Positions 46,378 to 54,630 of a stretch of DNA of 64,000 bases are shown in pieces. Positions within the stretch are counted from its first letter, which is position 1. Each line of letters begins with the position of its first letter. Both the position numbers and the translations under genes were made by a program. Source of the DNA: Streptomyces albospinus (GTDB lineage Bacteria; Actinomycetota; Actinomycetes; Streptomycetales; Streptomycetaceae); contig NZ_BMRP01000002.1 of assembly GCF_014648695.1 (NCBI RefSeq), positions 417,735 to 481,734 of the forward strand, in the 5' to 3' direction. Under the pieces are notes generated by a model, which saw only the letters and a list, made by a program, of their open reading frames with translations, searched no databases and had not been told where the DNA came from.

Positions 46378-47346
46378 ATGCCCACCTTCAGCGCGCCCGA
46401 CGGGACCCAACTCGCCTACCAGGAACAGGGAGAAGGCGAACCGCTGCTCTGTATACCCGGTGGGGCCATGCGCGCCTCCGGGTATCTCGGTGGTCTCGGC
46501 GGACTGCCGCGGCATCTCCGGTTGATCATGCTCGATCTGCGGGGCACCGGTGGTTCCGGTGTCCCCGCCGACCAGGCCACGTACCGTTGCGACCGGCAGG
46601 TCGACGATGTCGAGTCGCTCCGCGCCCACCTGGGGCTGGCTCGCGTCGATCTTCTGGCGCACTCCGCGGGCGGTGATCTCGCCCTGCTCTACGCGGCCCG
46701 GTACCCGCAGCGCATCCGCTCGCTCGCACTGATCACGGCTCGCGCGCGGGCCGTGGGCATCGATTTCACCGAGGAGCACCGCCGGGAGGCGGCCTCCCTC
46801 CGTTCAGCCGAGCCGTGGTTCCCGGAGGCGTACGCCGCCTACGAAGCCGTGTGGGCCGGTTCCGCGACGGACGTCGAACGGGACGCCATCGCCCCCTTCT
46901 TCTACGGCCGTTGGGACGCGGTCGCCGCGGCGCACGCCGCCGGCGAGGTGGCGCAGACCAACGAACCCGCCGCGGAGATCTACGCCTCCTCGGGCGCCTT
47001 CGATCCGGCCGCGGCACGTGCCGCGTTCGCCGCATGGGACGCCCGGGTCCCGGTCCTCGCGGGTGAGAAGGACAGCGGCCCGCTCCCCCGCGTGGCCGCG
47101 GGCATCGCCGAACTGTTCCCCGGCGCCGAACTGGCCGTCCAACGGGACGCCGTGCACTACCCGTGGCTCGACGATCCGCGTCACTTCGCCCGCACCGTCG
47201 AGGAATTCCTCTCCAGGGGGAGATCCGGCCGGCAACCGGGAGAAGCACCCGAAAACCGGCGACAAGGATTCCGGCCGGCAGGGATTCCCGCCGACAAGCC
47301 GGCAGGGATTCCGGCCGACGGGGATTCCCGGTGCGTCGGGCGATAG
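46378..47346 (+). CDS. Alpha/beta hydrolase
   Basis: 322 residues. Alpha/beta-hydrolase fold: oxyanion segment CIPGGAMRASGYLGG, nucleophile elbow AHSAGGDLALL (G-x-S-x-G variant with Ala first), acid in the strand VPVLAGEKDSGPL, and His in DAVHYPWLDDPRHF. It is similar to proline iminopeptidase and haloalkane-type esterases; the substrate is unknown. The last 45 residues (RRQGFRPAGIPADKPAGIPA) are repetitive and appear to come from a GC-rich repeat read as protein, so the functional enzyme probably ends near residue 280. Confidence 0.85.
   Translation: MPTFSAPDGTQLAYQEQGEGEPLLCIPGGAMRASGYLGGLGGLPRHLRLIMLDLRGTGGSGVPADQATYRCDRQVDDVESLRAHLGLARVDLLAHSAGGDLALLYAARYPQRIRSLALITARARAVGIDFTEEHRREAASLRSAEPWFPEAYAAYEAVWAGSATDVERDAIAPFFYGRWDAVAAAHAAGEVAQTNEPAAEIYASSGAFDPAAARAAFAAWDARVPVLAGEKDSGPLPRVAAGIAELFPGAELAVQRDAVHYPWLDDPRHFARTVEEFLSRGRSGRQPGEAPENRRQGFRPAGIPADKPAGIPADGDSRCVGR
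47240..47345. repeat. GC-rich GGCAGGGATTCC-type repeats at hydrolase 3' end
   Basis: Three to four imperfect copies of a unit like GGCAGGGATTCCGGCCGAC occur in tandem and encode the PAGIPAD repeats of the hydrolase tail. A related element (CCGGATTCCCGG) sits in the loop of the following terminator. Confidence 0.6.
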
Positions 47347-47434
47347 GGGACCGTAGCAGCCCGCGCAAAAGCCCGGTCCGCGGGCAACCCGGCGCGACCG
47401 CCCGAGGGCGTCACCCCGCCACCCCCCAAACAAA

Positions 47435-47475
47435 CCAGGGCGGTGGAGACCGGATTCCCGGTTCCACCGCCCTGG
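47435..47475. terminator. Bidirectional terminator between hydrolase and nrdJ
   Basis: A perfect 13-bp stem CCAGGGCGGTGGA/TCCACCGCCCTGG with a 15-base loop. On the minus strand it is followed by TTTGTTTG, so it mainly serves nrdJ. Confidence 0.85.
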
Positions 47476-47537
47476 CCGGCCGTTCATGCCGGCTCAGGCT
47501 CCCCGGCTACTGCGTACGCGCCGGGGAGCGTGCGCCG

Positions 47538-50411
47538 TCAGCTGCAACCGCTCGTCGAACCGCAGCCCTCGCAGAGGTAGCAGCTGCCGGCCCGCTGCAT
47601 CTTCGTGCCGCAGGAGAAGCAGAGCGGCGCGTCGGCGTTGATGCCCAGCTGCATCTCGACCAGTTCGGCGTTGGTGTGCGCCTGCTTCGGAGCCGGGGCC
47701 GCGGGCTCCTCGACGATCTTCACCGTCGGGGTGGCATCCGTCTGGCGCGGGGCGGACTGGGCCAGGCCCTCGACGTCGACCTCGTCCTCGGCCGGCTCGT
47801 ACGAACCGGTCTCCAGGTGGCGCTGGCGCTCCTCGACGGAGTGGATGCCGAGCGCCGAGCGGGTCTCGAACGGCAGGAAGTCCAGCGCCAGCCGGCGGAA
47901 GATGTAGTCGACGATCGACTGCGCCATCCGCACGTCCGGGTCGTCGGTCATACCGGCCGGCTCGAAGCGCATGTTGACGAACTTCGAGACGTAGGTCTCC
48001 AGCGGCACGCCGTACTGGAGGCCGACCGACACCGCGATGGAGAAGGCGTCCATCATGCCCGCGAGGGTCGAGCCCTGCTTGGACATCTTCAGGAAGACCT
48101 CACCGAGACCGTCGTCCGGGTAGGAATTGGCGGTCATGTAGCCCTCGGCGCCACCGACCGTGAAGGAGGTGGTGATCCCCGGACGGCCCTTGGGCAGGCG
48201 CTTGCGGACCGGGCGGTACTCGACGACCTTCTTCTCCGCGGTCTGCTCGGTGACCTCGGCCTTCTTCTCCTCTTCCTTCTTCTTGGCGGAGAGGGGCTGG
48301 CCGACCTTGCAGTTGTCACGGTAGATCGCGAGCGCCTTCAGGCCGAGCTTCCAGCCCTGGAAGTAGACGTCCTCGATCTCCTCGACGGTGGCCGACTCCG
48401 GGACGTTGACCGTCTTGGAGATGGCGCCGGAGAGGAACGGCTGGGCCGCGGCCATCATGCGGACGTGGCCCATCGGGGAGATGGAGCGCTCGCCCATGGC
48501 GCAGTCGAAGACCTCGTAGTGCTCCGGCCTGAGGCCGGGGGCGTCGACGACATTGCCGTGGTCGGCGATGTGGGCGACGATCGCCTCGACCTGCTCGGGC
48601 TGGTAGCCGAGCCGCTTGAGCGCCTTGGGGACCGTGTTGTTCACGATCTGCATGGAGCCGCCGCCGACCAGCTTCTTGAACTTGACCAGGGCCAGGTCCG
48701 GCTCGACGCCCGTGGTGTCACAGTCCATCATCAGGCCGATGGTGCCGGTCGGGGCCAGCACGGACGCCTGCGCGTTGCGGAAGCCGTTCTTCTCGCCGAG
48801 GCGGAGCACGTCCTGCCAGGCTTCGGTGGCCGCGGCCCAGACGGGGGTGTCCAGGTCGTCCATCCGCACCGCGGTGCCGTTGGCGTCGGAGTGCTGCTTC
48901 ATGACGCGCTTGTGGGCGTCGGCGTTCCGGGCGTAGCCGTCGTACGGGCCGACGACCGCGGCCAGTTCGGCGGAGCGCTTGTACGAGGTGCCGGTCATCA
49001 GGGAGGTGATGGCACCCGCCAGCGCGCGACCGCCGTCGGAGTCGTAGGCGTGGCCGGTGGCCATCAGCAGGGCGCCGAGGTTGGCGTAGCCGATGCCCAG
49101 CTGGCGGAAGGCGCGGGTGGTCTCGCCGATCTTCTGGGTGGGGAAGTCCGCGAAGCAGATCGAGATGTCCATGGCCGTGATGACCAGCTCGACGACCTTG
49201 GCGAAGCGCGCGGCGTCGAAGGACTGGTTGCCCTGGTCGTCGTCGCGGAGGAACTTCAGGAGGTTGAGCGAGGCGAGGTTGCACGAGGAGTTGTCCAGGT
49301 GCATGTACTCGCTGCACGGGTTGGACGCGGTGATCCGGCCCGTCTCCGGCGAGGTGTGCCAGTGGTTGATGGTGTCGTCGTACTGGATGCCGGGGTCGGC
49401 GCAGGCCCAGGCGGCCTCGGCCATCTTGCGGAACAGGCCCTTGGCGTCGACCTCCTCGATGACCTCGCCGGTCATCCGGCCGCGCAGCCCGAACTTGGCC
49501 CCGGACTCGACGGCCTTCATGAACTCGTCGTTCACGCGGACCGAGTTGTTGGCGTTCTGGTACTGGACGGACGTGATGTCGTCGCCGCCCAGGTCCATGT
49601 CGAAGCCCGCGTCACGCAGCGCGCGGATCTTCTCCTCTTCCTTGACCTTGGTCTCGATGAACGCCTCGACGTCGGGGTGGTCGACGTCGAGGACGACCAT
49701 CTTGGCCGCGCGGCGGGTCGCGCCGCCGGACTTGATCGTTCCTGCGGAGGCGTCGGCGCCGCGCATGAAGGAGACCGGGCCGGAGGCGTTGCCGCCGGAG
49801 GAGAGCAGCTCCTTGGAGGAGCGGATGCGGGAGAGGTTCAGGCCGGCGCCGGAGCCGCCCTTGAAGATCATCCCCTCTTCCTTGTACCAGTCCAGGATCG
49901 ACTCCATGGAGTCGTCCACGGAGAGGATGAAGCAGGCGCTGACCTGCTGCGGCTGCTGGGTGCCGACGTTGAACCAGACCGGGGAGTTGAAGCTGAAGAT
50001 CTGGTGGAGCAGGGCGTGGGCCAGCTCGTGCTCGAAGATCTCGGCGTCGGCCGGGGAAGCGAAGTAACCGTTCTCCTCGCCGCTCTTCCGGTAGGTCTTC
50101 ACGACCCGGTCGATGAGCTGCTTGAGGCTCGACTCCCGGTTCGGGGAGCCCACCGCGCCGCGGAAGTACTTGCTCGTGACGATGTTGACCGCGTTCACCG
50201 ACCAGAAGTCGGGGAACTCGACGCCACGCTGCTCGAAGTTGACCGAGCCGTCGCGCCAGTTGGTCATGACGACGTCACGGCGCGCCCACTCGACCTCGTC
50301 GTACGGATGCACGCCGGGGGTGGTGTGGATGCGCTCGATACGCAGACCCTTGCTCGCCTTGCTGCCCTTGGCGCGGGAGCCTCGTGCCGGGCCGCTCGTC
50401 GTCTCTGTCAT
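47538..50411 (-). CDS. nrdJ: Vitamin B12-dependent (class II) ribonucleotide reductase
   Basis: 957 residues from ATG 50411 (GGAGG four bases upstream). It reduces ribonucleotides using adenosylcobalamin without oxygen. Class II hallmarks are present: the catalytic-core SACFILSVDDSM segment, the NPCSEYMHLDNSSCNLASLN loop with active-site cysteines, a C-terminal insertion typical of actinobacterial NrdJ, and a C-terminal four-cysteine tail (CFSCGTKM...CYLCEGCGS) for thiol relay or zinc. It is 122 bp downstream of nrdR, probably one operon. In Streptomyces it is redundant with oxygen-dependent NrdAB. Confidence 0.97.
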   Translation of the reverse strand: MTETTSGPARGSRAKGSKASKGLRIERIHTTPGVHPYDEVEWARRDVVMTNWRDGSVNFEQRGVEFPDFWSVNAVNIVTSKYFRGAVGSPNRESSLKQLIDRVVKTYRKSGEENGYFASPADAEIFEHELAHALLHQIFSFNSPVWFNVGTQQPQQVSACFILSVDDSMESILDWYKEEGMIFKGGSGAGLNLSRIRSSKELLSSGGNASGPVSFMRGADASAGTIKSGGATRRAAKMVVLDVDHPDVEAFIETKVKEEEKIRALRDAGFDMDLGGDDITSVQYQNANNSVRVNDEFMKAVESGAKFGLRGRMTGEVIEEVDAKGLFRKMAEAAWACADPGIQYDDTINHWHTSPETGRITASNPCSEYMHLDNSSCNLASLNLLKFLRDDDQGNQSFDAARFAKVVELVITAMDISICFADFPTQKIGETTRAFRQLGIGYANLGALLMATGHAYDSDGGRALAGAITSLMTGTSYKRSAELAAVVGPYDGYARNADAHKRVMKQHSDANGTAVRMDDLDTPVWAAATEAWQDVLRLGEKNGFRNAQASVLAPTGTIGLMMDCDTTGVEPDLALVKFKKLVGGGSMQIVNNTVPKALKRLGYQPEQVEAIVAHIADHGNVVDAPGLRPEHYEVFDCAMGERSISPMGHVRMMAAAQPFLSGAISKTVNVPESATVEEIEDVYFQGWKLGLKALAIYRDNCKVGQPLSAKKKEEEKKAEVTEQTAEKKVVEYRPVRKRLPKGRPGITTSFTVGGAEGYMTANSYPDDGLGEVFLKMSKQGSTLAGMMDAFSIAVSVGLQYGVPLETYVSKFVNMRFEPAGMTDDPDVRMAQSIVDYIFRRLALDFLPFETRSALGIHSVEERQRHLETGSYEPAEDEVDVEGLAQSAPRQTDATPTVKIVEEPAAPAPKQAHTNAELVEMQLGINADAPLCFSCGTKMQRAGSCYLCEGCGSTSGCS

Positions 50412-50532
50412 TCCGCCTCCCTGTATAGGCAAACGCCCATATGTGCACACTCATTCCGTGGCACGGTGTATGTCTTTCTGCGACCGGGACGCCCTGCTCT
50501 CGCCCCGGCCCAGGTCTGGATGCGCGCCGAGC

Positions 50533-51063
50533 TCAGTCGGCGGCGGTGGCGGGCACGGGAACAGCCGGGTTGCCGGCCTCCTCGTCGGTCCCGCGGTCCT
50601 GCACGGGCGGCCCCTGCTCGCGCTGCTCCCGCAGCTCGGTGATGGCCGCCTCGAAGTCCTCAAGTGAGTCGAACGCCCGGTAGACGGACGCGAAGCGCAG
50701 GTACGCGACGAGGTCGAGTTCCTGCAACGGGCCCAGTATGGCGAGCCCGACGTCATGGGTGGTCAGCTCGGCGCTGCCGGTGGCGCGCACCGCCTCCTCG
50801 ACCCGCTGGCCGAGCTTGGCGAGCGCGTCCTCGGTGACCGGCCGCCCCTGGCACGCCTTGCGCACCCCCGCGATGACCTTGTTGCGGCTGAAGGGCTCGG
50901 TGACCCCGCTCCGCTTGATCACCATCAGTGACGCCGTCTCGATGGTCGTGAAACGGCGGGAGCAGTCGGGGCACTGGCGGCGCCGGCGGATCGCCGTCCC
51001 GTCATCCGTGGTGCGGCTGTCGACGACCCGGCTGTCCGGGTGCCTGCAGAAGGGGCAGTGCAT
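50533..51063 (-). CDS. nrdR: Transcriptional repressor NrdR
   Basis: 176 residues. The N-terminal zinc ribbon (CPFC...CPDC, residues 3-34) is followed by an ATP-cone domain ([20 protein letters not shown] onward) that senses ATP/dATP. It represses ribonucleotide reductase genes when dATP is high. The C-terminal 25 residues are variable. First gene of nrdR-nrdJ, with two NrdR boxes in its own promoter region indicating autoregulation. Confidence 0.97.
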   Translation of the reverse strand: MHCPFCRHPDSRVVDSRTTDDGTAIRRRRQCPDCSRRFTTIETASLMVIKRSGVTEPFSRNKVIAGVRKACQGRPVTEDALAKLGQRVEEAVRATGSAELTTHDVGLAILGPLQELDLVAYLRFASVYRAFDSLEDFEAAITELREQREQGPPVQDRGTDEEAGNPAVPVPATAAD

Positions 51064-51202
51064 GGCTCCACCCTCCTCACCCTCGAATACGGACGCACGC
51101 CAAAGGAACCGGCGTACGGCGAACGGCCTCCGGCCGGTCCGTACGGGCCCTTCGGAGCAGCCACCAGCATAGGCGATCCCTGGGGCCCCGACGGACCCGG
51201 CA

Positions 51203-51249
51203 CCACAACTTGTAGGCGGCCGAACGCATCTAAGCACTAGATATGGTGT
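51203..51249. promoter_or_regulatory. Paired NrdR boxes upstream of nrdR-nrdJ
   Basis: Two 16-bp boxes, CCACAACTTGTAGGCG (51203-51218) and GCACTAGATATGGTGT (51234-51249), have a centre-to-centre distance of 31 bp, the three-helical-turn spacing typical of NrdR sites. The second is a good palindrome close to the ACACWATATATWGTGT-type consensus; the first is weaker. Confidence 0.75.
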
Positions 51250-51559
51250 CGGGGCGCTTATACATGCCTACCGCGTGTCGCCGTGGCGGCGTGCCGGCGG
51301 GCCGTGCAAGAGGGTACGGGAAGACACCCGGGCGGCAGCCCGGAGGGGCGGGGATGACACAATCTGCGGCGTCGCGGCGGCCCGCTTCCGCGACGGCCGT
51401 CCGCCGGATTTCCGGAGGGGCGGCCGGCCGGAAATCCGGGACGGAAACCGGCGCGGAGGCCGGGTGGAAACCCGGTGGAAAGCGTCCCGGGGACCCGAAT
51501 TGCCATTGGGCCATACACCCCACTGCGTGATCAGGTCAGCCAATCGCTGAATTTTTCAC
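51250..51559. other. nrdR-lexA intergenic region with palindromes
   Basis: About 310 bp. It contains a perfect 12-bp inverted repeat CCGGATTTCCGG (51404-51415) / CCGGAAATCCGG (51428-51439), then a second hairpin CCGGGT-GGAA-ACCCGG near 51461-51476. No gene; open frames here are GC artefacts. Confidence 0.6.
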
Positions 51560-51575
51560 TCGAACGTGTGTTTGG
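51560..51575. promoter_or_regulatory. LexA SOS box
   Basis: TCGAACGTGTGTTTGG matches the actinobacterial SOS box TCGAAC-N4-GTTCGA with the left half perfect and GTT conserved on the right. It lies about 63 bp upstream of the lexA start, consistent with autoregulation. Confidence 0.88.
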
Positions 51576-51637
51576 CGCAACCTTTCGAAAGCAACTACCG
51601 TTGGCTAACTAGGGAGAACATTTCGAGAGGGGCCGAC

Positions 51638-52435
51638 GTGACCACCACCGCAGACAGCGCGACCATCACCGCACACAGCCACTCCCAGAGCCGATTCGAA
51701 CAACCGCAAAGGGCACAGCGGCCGATGGATGACGCCACGTCGGGCTCCGAAGAGAACAAGCCGACCCGCTCGCTCCCGGGCCGCCCTCCGGGAATTCGCG
51801 CCGACAGCTCCGGGCTCACCGATCGCCAGCGCCGGGTGATCGAGGTGATCCGCGATTCGGTGCAGCGGCGCGGCTATCCACCGTCGATGCGCGAGATCGG
51901 CCAGGCCGTCGGGCTGTCCAGCACCTCCTCCGTCGCCCATCAGCTGATGGCACTGGAGCGCAAGGGCTTCCTGCGACGCGACCCGCACCGCCCCCGGGCG
52001 TACGAGGTCCGCGGCTCCGACCAGCCGACGAGCGCGGCGACCGAGACCGCCGGCAAGCCCGCCGCGTCCTACGTCCCGCTGGTCGGCCGGATCGCGGCCG
52101 GTGGCCCGATCCTCGCCGAGGAATCCGTCGAGGACGTCTTCCCGCTCCCCCGCCAGCTGGTCGGTGACGGCGAACTGTTCGTGCTGAAGGTCGTCGGCGA
52201 CTCCATGATCGAGGCGGCGATCTGCGACGGCGACTGGGTCACCGTCCGCCGCCAGCCGGTCGCCGAGAACGGCGACATCGTCGCCGCGATGCTCGACGGC
52301 GAGGCGACCGTCAAGCGCTTCAAGCGCGAGGACGGCCATGTCTGGCTGCTGCCGCACAACTCCGCGTATCAGCCCATCCCCGGCGACGAGGCGACCATCC
52401 TCGGCAAGGTGGTCGCGGTGCTGCGCCGGGTCTGA
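51638..52435 (+). CDS. lexA: LexA repressor
   Basis: 265 residues from GTG 51638 with GAGAGGGG upstream ([17 protein letters not shown]). A disordered Ser/Gln-rich N-terminus of about 55 residues, long for the family, precedes the winged HTH ([40 protein letters not shown]). The autoprotease domain has the cleavage site in IAAGGPI, nucleophile Ser in GDSMIEAA and Lys in ATVKRFKRE. Repressor of the SOS regulon; self-cleavage is RecA-dependent. Confidence 0.97.
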   Translation: MTTTADSATITAHSHSQSRFEQPQRAQRPMDDATSGSEENKPTRSLPGRPPGIRADSSGLTDRQRRVIEVIRDSVQRRGYPPSMREIGQAVGLSSTSSVAHQLMALERKGFLRRDPHRPRAYEVRGSDQPTSAATETAGKPAASYVPLVGRIAAGGPILAEESVEDVFPLPRQLVGDGELFVLKVVGDSMIEAAICDGDWVTVRRQPVAENGDIVAAMLDGEATVKRFKREDGHVWLLPHNSAYQPIPGDEATILGKVVAVLRRV

Positions 52436-52453
52436 CACCGCGCTCGCGACCGG

Positions 52454-52483
52454 GCCCCGGAACCACTGCGCCGGTTCCGGGGC
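52454..52483. terminator. lexA/helicase convergent terminator
   Basis: GCCCCGGAACC-N8-GGTTCCGGGGC, a perfect 11-bp stem 19 bp after the lexA stop and about 90 bp from the convergent helicase stop. Confidence 0.75.
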
Positions 52484-52572
52484 TCGCCTGTGCGCCGGAA
52501 CCGGCGCCGCTCTCGCGGACCGGCTTGCCCGCCGTGGGGCGTTGCTCCATTGCCGGTCGCGGTCACCACCGG

Positions 52573-54588
52573 CTACTCGGCCTCCTTGGCGGCCTTGTCG
52601 ATGGCCGCGAGGGAGCGGCGGACCTGATTCCGGTCCGTGGTGTACCAGAAGTCCGGCATGGACTTGCGGAGGAAGGAGCCGTAGCGGGCCCGCTCCACGC
52701 GCGGGTCCAGCACCGCGACCACACCGCGGTCGCCGGTGGCCCGGACCAGGCGGCCCGCGCCCTGCGCCATGAGCAGCGCCGCATGGGTCGCGGCGACCGC
52801 CATGAAGCCATTGCCGCCGGCCTCCTCCACGGCCTTCTGCCGGGCGCTCATCAGGGGGTCGTCGGGGCGCGGGAACGGCACCCGGTCCATCACCACCAGC
52901 TGGCAGTTGGGGCCCGGCACGTCGACGCCCTGCCAGAGCGACAAGGTGCCGAACAGGCAGGTCCGCGCGTCCGCGGCGAAGTTCCGGATGAGCTCGCCGA
53001 GGGTCTCCTCGCCCTGGAGCAGGATCGGCATGTCCAGCCGGCCGCGCATCGCCTCGGCCGCGGCCTGGGCGCCGCGCATCGACGAGAACAGCCCGAGCGT
53101 CCGCCCGCCGGCGGCCTCGATCAGCTCGGCGAGCTCGTCGAGCATGTCCGTGCGGCTGCCCTCGCGGCCGGGCTGGGCGAGGTGCTTGGCGACGTAGAGG
53201 ATGCCCTGCTTGCCGTAGTCGAAGGGCGAGCCGACATCCAGCCCCTTCCACGCCGGCTCGTCGTCGCCCGCGGTGCCCTCGGGGGCCAGGCCGAGGGAGG
53301 CGCCGACGCCGTTGAAGTCGCCGCCGAGCTTGAGGGTGGCGGAGGTCAGCACCACGGAGCGGTCGGCGAACAGCTTCTCGCGCAGCAGGCCGGAGACGGA
53401 GAGCGGGGCCACCCGCAGGGACGCGCCGAAGCGGTCGTGGCGCTCGTACCAGACGACGTCGTACTCGGAGCCGTTGGCGATCCGCTCGGCGACCTCGTGG
53501 ACGTTCTCCACCGAGGCGATGGCCTGCTTGCGGACGGCGTCCTCGTCCTGGACGGACTTGTCGCGGGTCGCGCCGAGCGCCGAGATGACCGTGCGGGCCG
53601 CGTCCCGCAGCGCCATCAGGCAGTAGCCCAGGTCCTCCGGGATCTCCTCCAGGCGGCCGGGCAGCGCCAGCTCCATCAGCCGCTCGAAGGTCTCGGCGGC
53701 GGTCTGGAGCTGGTCGGCGGCCTTTTCGTCGACCAGCTTGGCGGCGCGGCGGACGGCGCGGTTGACCTGGCCGGGGGTGAGCTCGCCGGTGGCGACACCG
53801 GTCACCCGGGAGACCAGCTCATGGGCCTCGTCGATGATCAGCACCTCGTGCTGCGGCAGCACTGGGGCGCCTTCGATGGCGTCGATCGCCAGCAGCGCGT
53901 GGTTGGTGATCACCACGTCGGCGAGCTTGGCGCGCTCCCGGGCCGCCTCGGCGAAGCACTCCGCGCCGTACGCGCACTTGGAGGCGCCCAGGCACTCCCG
54001 GGAGGAGACCGAGACCTGGCCCCAGGCGCGGTCGGAGACACCGGGGGTGAGGTCGTCGCGGTCGCCGGTCTCGGTCTCGTCCGCCCAGTCGCGCAGCCGG
54101 AGCAGATCCTTGCCGAGCTTGCTGGTGGGCGTCGCCTGCTCGAAGACGTCGAAGAGGCCGTCCTCCTCTTCCTGCGGCGCGCCTTCATGGAGGCGGTGCA
54201 GGCAGAGGTAGTTGGAGCGGCCCTTGAGCATCGCGAAACTCGGGCGGCGGCGCAGCTGCGGATGCAGCGCCTCGACCGTACGCGGCAGATCGCGCTCGAC
54301 GAGCTGGCGCTGGAGGGCGAGGGTGGCCGTGGCGACCACCACCCGCTCGCCGTGGGCCAGCGCCGGCACCAGATAGCCGAGGGACTTTCCGGTGCCGGTG
54401 CCGGCCTGCACCAGCAGATGGGAGGCGCTTCGCTTCGCTTCGCCTCCGCTGTGTGATGAGTCCTTGGAGGCGGAGCCGTCCACGGCCTCGGCGACGGCCT
54501 CGGCCATGGCCACCTGGCCGGGCCGCTCGGTGCCGCCGACGGCGGTGACGGCGGCATGCAGCAGATCGGGGAGAGAGGGCTTCGTCAT
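52573..54588 (-). CDS. DinG/XPD-like ATP-dependent DNA helicase
   Basis: 671 residues from ATG 54588 (MTKPSLPDLLHAAVTAVGG). SF2 iron-sulfur helicase: Walker A in VQAGTGTGKSLGYLVP, DEAH box in LIIDEAHELVSR, motif VI in AQGAGRLVRATGDRGVV. Four cysteines in the expected FeS region (YLCLHRL; ECLGASKCAYGAECF) suggest a 4Fe-4S cluster. It unwinds 5'-to-3' forked or R-loop structures by family analogy. Convergent with lexA; no SOS box was recognised upstream. An insertion SKDSSHSGGEAKRSA sits just before Walker A. Confidence 0.92.
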   Translation of the reverse strand: MTKPSLPDLLHAAVTAVGGTERPGQVAMAEAVAEAVDGSASKDSSHSGGEAKRSASHLLVQAGTGTGKSLGYLVPALAHGERVVVATATLALQRQLVERDLPRTVEALHPQLRRRPSFAMLKGRSNYLCLHRLHEGAPQEEEDGLFDVFEQATPTSKLGKDLLRLRDWADETETGDRDDLTPGVSDRAWGQVSVSSRECLGASKCAYGAECFAEAARERAKLADVVITNHALLAIDAIEGAPVLPQHEVLIIDEAHELVSRVTGVATGELTPGQVNRAVRRAAKLVDEKAADQLQTAAETFERLMELALPGRLEEIPEDLGYCLMALRDAARTVISALGATRDKSVQDEDAVRKQAIASVENVHEVAERIANGSEYDVVWYERHDRFGASLRVAPLSVSGLLREKLFADRSVVLTSATLKLGGDFNGVGASLGLAPEGTAGDDEPAWKGLDVGSPFDYGKQGILYVAKHLAQPGREGSRTDMLDELAELIEAAGGRTLGLFSSMRGAQAAAEAMRGRLDMPILLQGEETLGELIRNFAADARTCLFGTLSLWQGVDVPGPNCQLVVMDRVPFPRPDDPLMSARQKAVEEAGGNGFMAVAATHAALLMAQGAGRLVRATGDRGVVAVLDPRVERARYGSFLRKSMPDFWYTTDRNQVRRSLAAIDKAAKEAE

Positions 54589-54630
54589 AGCGCTTGCCAG
54601 CCTACGCGGGACCACTGACAGCGGGGTCGG

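Noticed and set aside
50412..51063. Cobalamin riboswitch for the B12-dependent reductase
   Set aside because: No B12 box (GCCACTG-like) or long structured leader in front of nrdJ or nrdR; control appears to be via NrdR.
54589..54630. SOS box for the DinG-like helicase
   Set aside because: No TCGAAC-N4-GTTCGA-type match was seen near the start.
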